From assembly GCA_030581615.1 (NCBI GenBank), contig JAKTTT010000002.1, positions 310,001-374,000 on the forward strand: a stretch of 64,000 bases of DNA. The letters run 5' to 3'. The DNA is from Alloascoidea africana. Its lineage: Eukaryota > Ascomycota > Alloascoideomycetes > Alloascoideales > Alloascoideaceae. A model generated the notes under the pieces. The model worked only from the letters and a program-made list of their open reading frames with translations. It was not told the DNA's origin and searched no databases. Of the stretch, positions 59,736-64,000 are shown one piece after another; within the stretch, counting starts at the first letter, position 1; each line of letters starts with the position of its first letter. The translations under genes were made by a program, and so were the position numbers.

Positions 59736-61130
59736 ATGGCGCCCCAGAACCACCTCGACGCGGCCCTCAGCGCCCTTGTAGACCTCCATAACAAAGCCTC
59801 CGTGCTGATCGCAGACGCCTCGCCCGTGCCTCTGCCCAAGGTCCATCTGCCCGACCCAGGCGACCCCGTCCACGCCGCCGGAAATTGGCTCTCGTCCTGG
59901 CTCTCACCGCTGAATCACGCCAGCCCCAGCCCCAGTGCCAGTGCCAGTTCCAGCGGTCCCACTGGTGCTGAATCCTCCCTGGAACGTGTTCTCGCCTGGC
60001 TGGAACGGCGGAAGAAGCCATTGGCCATCGCCCTGGCCCTGGGACTAGGACTGGGACTAGGACTCTCCATCTCCCGGCACAGACGACAACGGCGACTGAA
60101 ACTGTCCAGACTCCGGAGCATGGCGAGAAGAGCCCACAACGGCGCCCGGTGCGAGACAGTCGTGCTCGTGGGCTCGCCCACAGAGGCTCTCGTGCGAGTG
60201 CTTGCGCTCGACCTTGTCCGCCGAGGCTTCATCGTCTTCATCACAGCGGCCTCGGACGACGACATGCTCGCGATAGCCCAAATCAGTACCACCTCGGGTT
60301 CCACCTCGGGTTCATGTTCATGTCTACGGCCGCTCAGAGTCTCGGCTGATGACCCCAAGGCCACGAGGACCCAGATATCGCTGCTCGAGGACCTGCTCGC
60401 GACCCTGCCCGTCGTCTCGTCGCCAACCTCCAGATCAACAACCCCCCAGCTTTCGCTCACAGGCGTGCTGATTGTGCCACCGCTGGCATCCTCAAGCCCA
60501 ATCCATCCGATCGAAGACATGCCCATCGAGACATGGAGCAAAGCTCTATACGCTGCGTTCTTGGCTCCCCTGGCATTACTCCATTGCTCGAGCGGTCTAC
60601 TTCAACTCGTACGTGCCCAACATGCCAGACTCGTTGTTCTGATACCCGCCATCGCAGACTCTCTCGCACCGCCTTTCCATGCTCCACAAGCTCTGGTTGC
60701 AGCGGGGATGGCAAGTCTATATGGCACACTCTACAAAGAGCTTGATCTGGGCACGAGACATGAACTCGGTGTGCCCGTGTGTCGGATAAAACTGGGCTCG
60801 ATGGTGCATCCTCCTCCCTCACAACATGAAGATGAAGATGAAGATGAGCTGGAGCCCCAGTTGAAACATGCCTATACAAAAGCATATTGTTCAACTCTAC
60901 ACTTGACAGCCAATATAAACCCAAACCCAAAACATCAGCATCAGAATCAGAATCAGAATCAGAATCAGCATCTTGAACAACTCCTTTTGGCTATATTTGA
61001 TGGTCTCACTACACATAATCCAAATCGACTCGTACGTGTAGGATCAGGAAGTCTTGTATATGAATTTGCAGCAAGATTGTTCCCTTATGATTTGATAACT
61101 TGGATCTTATCACCAAAAGCTCATTATTAG
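59736..61130 (+). CDS. DUF1776-like membrane-anchored SDR-fold protein, function unknown
   Basis: 464 aa from ATG 59736. It has an N-terminal soluble part (HLDAALSALVDLHNKA), then a membrane segment with a Gly-Leu zipper (LALGLGLGLGLSIS, about 95-110) and a basic stop-transfer (RHRRQRRLKLSR). A degenerate Rossmann-like domain follows: TVVLVGSPTEALVRVLALDL, FIVFITAAS, LIVPPLASS, RLVVLIPAIADSLAPPFHAP, then a central AGMASLYGTLYKEL, where enzymes of this fold have YxxxK-like helices. No intact nucleotide or catalytic motif is seen. Layout resembles the fungal DUF1776 family, assigned from memory. An Asn-Gln repeat lies at about 408-420. It starts 86 bp after ARG4 on the same strand. Confidence 0.72.
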   Translation: MAPQNHLDAALSALVDLHNKASVLIADASPVPLPKVHLPDPGDPVHAAGNWLSSWLSPLNHASPSPSASASSSGPTGAESSLERVLAWLERRKKPLAIALALGLGLGLGLSISRHRRQRRLKLSRLRSMARRAHNGARCETVVLVGSPTEALVRVLALDLVRRGFIVFITAASDDDMLAIAQISTTSGSTSGSCSCLRPLRVSADDPKATRTQISLLEDLLATLPVVSSPTSRSTTPQLSLTGVLIVPPLASSSPIHPIEDMPIETWSKALYAAFLAPLALLHCSSGLLQLVRAQHARLVVLIPAIADSLAPPFHAPQALVAAGMASLYGTLYKELDLGTRHELGVPVCRIKLGSMVHPPPSQHEDEDEDELEPQLKHAYTKAYCSTLHLTANINPNPKHQHQNQNQNQNQHLEQLLLAIFDGLTTHNPNRLVRVGSGSLVYEFAARLFPYDLITWILSPKAHY

Positions 61131-61312
61131 TGTGTGTGTTTTTGGAGTTTAAGATTATACTTAACTTACTTGTGTATGTATATAAAAAGCTTAATGTTAA
61201 AATAAATTTCCTATTTCTTTTTTGGGGGGCTCCTACTTCTCACACATACTCTTCTCCTCGTTAAAAAAAATATCATAAAGATGCTAATTTTTCTGAACAA
61301 TGTGTGTGTTGT

Positions 61313-64000
61313 TTACGTCAAGGCAAATCCTCGAGCTTTTACAAAATCAAACAATGCTCCAATATCAAAAACACAAAACTGAAGATCTAAAAAGCCTTCT
61401 TCAATCATAAATCGAGGACTATAATCTTCCTCCTTCTTCTCATTCTCTTCATCAACAACAATTGTTCTTTCCTTTCTTTGCTCTCTATTACCATTTGTAT
61501 CGTCATAGTCATAGTCATAGTCATTATCCTCGTCTTCATTCTCGTCTCCATGCTTGATCCCCCGTGCACCACGAGATCGATAAAACCCACCGCTTTCAAG
61601 TCGTGAATTATCATCATCATCTTCTTCTTCACTGTTGTTCATCCCACTATAACTCGTGGTTGGTGACCCAATATCCGAAACTGACCCAAAACTGTCCTCA
61701 TCGTACCGATTTCCAGGTTCATACCCAATGTCATCGCTTCCGCCACTATCATTCGCATTTGCATTAGCATTTGTACGCGACTGCCACTCGGAAAAATCCT
61801 CTCCATCCAGCCCCCCAGGTCCAATTGGTTCATCATCACTTCTACCCAAAGACCGCGACCGCGAAACTGATCCTGATCGAGACATTGATACAGATCGAGA
61901 CACAGATAACGCGGACGGAGACCCATTTGCAGAACCTGTTGTTGTTGTTGTTGTGGTTGCACCTTGACCTGTGGCCGTTGCGGGACTTGTTGCTGTACTC
62001 CCGGTTGGACTCACACGAAGAGGAACATTCGGCTCCCCATCCTTCATATACTTGTCCAACACAAGATCAATCAAATCCTCAGGTTTCATATCAATCGACA
62101 TTAGCGGCTCTTTTCGCTCGCCATAATACATGTTCATTGTAATTTCATCTCCATAAGGAGAAAAAAACTTGAACAGAATAAGAGGCTCTCTGGATCGTGG
62201 AAGTCTCGACTTTGTAATAATCTTGGAATCAATCAGTTCGTAAAGTGTAGCTGCCGCTGGCTCCAAACTTGTTCGTGTACTTGGCTGGCCTTGACCCCAA
62301 CCCGTCGATGATGTATTTCGCAATCTATCATCCGTCGGTATCACAATGCTGGATTTGGGAGAAGTGGAATACATTGAAACCTCAAATGATCGCGTCGATT
62401 GGAGATCCCAATCTCCTCCTCCTCCTCCACCACCACTGGCACTGGCACTGGCACTGGCTCCAAATCCATAAAAATCATCAACATCTTCGTTCTCAGGTGT
62501 AGAATCAATCAATCGAACATCAATATCCGCAATCTGTCGTAATAACTTGGAAGTCAACTCATTGCCAATCTTGAGTTGTCGTGTCAAATACTTGATCTTG
62601 TATTCAAATCGCCCAATCAATTCCATCATCTTATCACATTGACTATCGATCAAAAACCTAACCTCTTCATCTGGTAAACTTGTCGTTTGAACCAAATCTT
62701 GAAATTCTGCAAAAAGTTCATACATGCTCGAGGCATGTGAATTACCACTTAGTCCCGCCTCCACCTTGATTCGAAGTTGGGATAAAAATTTGGTAATGTT
62801 TTCCGTCTTTAACTCCATAACCGGAACGTAAAACAAAAGTTGGCCCATAATCTCACATAACCGGCTTTTTTCCTTGTTTAGAAGCGCATCTCGACTAACA
62901 CGCCTTCGTCCTCCTCCAGTGCCACCACGCCCTCCATGTTTTGATTGCAACTGCAACTGCTGCTGCTGCTGCTGTTGTTGTTGTTGTGGTCCACCACCAC
63001 CAAATTCCTCATCATCTTGTGGAACCAACAAAAAGTCCTCAAATATGGGCAATTCCACACTAACGTCTGCAGCAGGCGGTAAGAAACTGGGCACATGGCT
63101 AAGATCGATAAGAACATCATGGATCGTGGTAAATTCAGGACATCCCAATAAATCAGACATGTATCGACTTAAAAAAGTGTGTAAAGCATACAATTTGTTG
63201 ATATTTAGTTTGATAGATCCAGATGTATGTGTGCGATGGTCCTTTGCTGCTTGATACTTTGAAATGAGGTCTTCACCAAGGTCGGGCAAACTCGCAAGAA
63301 ACGTATTTATCTGATCCCGTATTCCGTCCACTCTGCCCGAACTTATAACATAATCCATGGATGAATCCCGTATAGCACTACTTGTTGTTGTCGTAGCCGT
63401 CGACGATGCTGTTGTATTATTATGGCCTTGAGTTGTGCCACTAAGATTTAACAGAATCTTGGCAACCAACGTCAAAACTTTTTGTGCATGTGGAGGGGGT
63501 TGTTTCTCAGTAAGTTTGAAAAAATGCGGTGATACGATTGCCGGATTGATGAAACGCAGAAAATAAAAAAAACTGATGATTGTACATAGCGATTCATCCG
63601 ATATCGTTGGGAACTTGTTGATCGAATACTGTCTCAACTGGAAACAAATGTGTCGGATTCCAAACGGAACAGCCTCAAGATTACTCGTAATTGCATGTAC
63701 AATTCGGCTTAGCAATTCAACCAACAAACCAACACTTTTTTCAACTCTGGCGCTTATCTGGGCCTCCAACTCAGATTCTTCCAGCCCCAAGTGTCCCATT
63801 TTGGGCCTCAACTTATCCGCATCAATTTCAAAATTCACATATTGTTCGTTATTGTTAATAACCTCGGTAAGTACAGGACTCAAACAATTACAAAGAAAAG
63901 TATGCTGGTGGGCCTGTGCTACAAATTGTGTGACCCATTTGGAAAGAGGCGTGTTGGGTCTCATGGACCGCAAAAAATCGCTGACCGTGTCGACAGAGTC
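61313..64000 (-). CDS. RasGAP/IQGAP-family protein, C-terminal 895 residues (gene continues beyond the window)
   Basis: The frame is open to the right edge. The visible part starts inside the RasGAP catalytic domain: SKWVTQFVAQAHQHTFLCNC, then ICFQLRQYSINKFP and FFYFLRFINPAIVSP, the FLRxxNPA signature helix. After that come a RasGAP C-terminal domain (LCEIMGQLLFYVPVMELK, YELIDSKIITKSRLPRSREPLILFKFFSPYGDEI, MKPEDLIDLVLDKY) and, at the very end, LDLQFCVFDIGALFDFVKAR. Poly-Gln, Gly/Ser and acidic inserts interrupt the C-terminal domain, including about 200 residues of RS/SR, Asp and Asn-rich sequence just before its last strand. Fungal Gap1/GapA-type RasGAPs and IQG1/Rng2 share this layout; the N-terminal calponin-homology and IQ regions that would decide are outside. 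Confidence 0.85.
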   Translation of the reverse strand, partial: DSVDTVSDFLRSMRPNTPLSKWVTQFVAQAHQHTFLCNCLSPVLTEVINNNEQYVNFEIDADKLRPKMGHLGLEESELEAQISARVEKSVGLLVELLSRIVHAITSNLEAVPFGIRHICFQLRQYSINKFPTISDESLCTIISFFYFLRFINPAIVSPHFFKLTEKQPPPHAQKVLTLVAKILLNLSGTTQGHNNTTASSTATTTTSSAIRDSSMDYVISSGRVDGIRDQINTFLASLPDLGEDLISKYQAAKDHRTHTSGSIKLNINKLYALHTFLSRYMSDLLGCPEFTTIHDVLIDLSHVPSFLPPAADVSVELPIFEDFLLVPQDDEEFGGGGPQQQQQQQQQQLQLQSKHGGRGGTGGGRRRVSRDALLNKEKSRLCEIMGQLLFYVPVMELKTENITKFLSQLRIKVEAGLSGNSHASSMYELFAEFQDLVQTTSLPDEEVRFLIDSQCDKMMELIGRFEYKIKYLTRQLKIGNELTSKLLRQIADIDVRLIDSTPENEDVDDFYGFGASASASASGGGGGGGDWDLQSTRSFEVSMYSTSPKSSIVIPTDDRLRNTSSTGWGQGQPSTRTSLEPAAATLYELIDSKIITKSRLPRSREPLILFKFFSPYGDEITMNMYYGERKEPLMSIDMKPEDLIDLVLDKYMKDGEPNVPLRVSPTGSTATSPATATGQGATTTTTTTGSANGSPSALSVSRSVSMSRSGSVSRSRSLGRSDDEPIGPGGLDGEDFSEWQSRTNANANANDSGGSDDIGYEPGNRYDEDSFGSVSDIGSPTTSYSGMNNSEEEDDDDNSRLESGGFYRSRGARGIKHGDENEDEDNDYDYDYDDTNGNREQRKERTIVVDEENEKKEEDYSPRFMIEEGFLDLQFCVFDIGALFDFVKARGFALT

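Noticed and set aside
1-64000. CRISPR arrays, operons or bacterial-type defence systems
   Set aside because: The DNA is clearly eukaryotic, and no regularly spaced repeats with unique spacers were found.

Overview
The window is nuclear DNA of a budding yeast (Saccharomycotina). Orthologues of S. cerevisiae genes are easy to recognise (COX4, PYC1/2, YCK1/2, HRR25, CBF1, NTA1, UTR4, RAD7, BFA1, MIC10, CAB1, RAD26, IPI3, IMP3, SLM5, KRS1, ARG4). Introns are few, short and close to the 5' end, with GTATGT/GTAAGT donors and TACTAAC-like branch points. The yeast keeps respiratory complex I (24-kDa subunit), which the Saccharomyces lineage lost, and CTG encodes a conserved Leu in ARG4, which argues against the CUG-Ser and CUG-Ala clades. 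IMP3 has three introns and a deneddylase gene is present. Together these suggest an early-branching lineage (Dipodascales/Trichomonascaceae-like). The species is not identified, and this placement is inference.

Layout. 0-5.9 kb: COX4 converging on the complex I 24-kDa gene, a spliced palmitoylated-type casein kinase 1 (CK1) gene, and a CFEM GPI protein. 5.9-8.9 kb: gene-poor, with a 124-bp solo-LTR-like element flanked by a perfect 5-bp duplication and a tRNA-Glu(CUC). 8.9-12.6 kb: pyruvate carboxylase. 12.6-15.4 kb: gene-poor, rich in A/T tracts. 15.4-19 kb: an intronless second YCK-type kinase and a glycogen-targeting PP1 subunit. 20.9-23.2 kb: a NEDD8/SUMO-type protease and a lactonase-like metallo-beta-lactamase. 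25.4-28.9 kb: a Pho80-type cyclin and an HRR25-type CK1. 30.7-37 kb: CBF1, NTA1, UTR4 and RAD7. 37-44 kb: BFA1/BYR4, a 63-aa membrane protein, MIC10 and CAB1. 44.7-52 kb: a Ser-rich unknown, RAD26 and a degenerate SDR. 52-56 kb: IPI3 and IMP3 in close tandem, then mitochondrial AsnRS. 56-61 kb: KRS1 and ARG4 sharing a 159-bp divergent promoter with a Gcn4-type site, then a DUF1776-like protein. 61.3-64 kb: the C-terminal part of a RasGAP/IQGAP-family protein that runs off the window.

The genes are mostly housekeeping: respiration and mitochondrial architecture, amino-acid and CoA metabolism, ribosome assembly, DNA repair and kinase signalling. I see no secondary-metabolite cluster, toxin system, CRISPR array or virus-derived island.

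Most interesting points: a COX4 orthologue in which all four zinc-ligand positions are substituted; a RAD7 start codon that appears to be split by an intron; an exact 8-mer (CGGGTAAC, Reb1-like) that I found at only four places, each 60-145 bp upstream of a start codon, one of them inside the last codons of the preceding gene; three CK1 genes within 27 kb; an AHL-lactonase-like enzyme; a short-chain dehydrogenase without its catalytic Ser and Tyr; and steep GC changes inside single genes, strongest around KRS1-ARG4.
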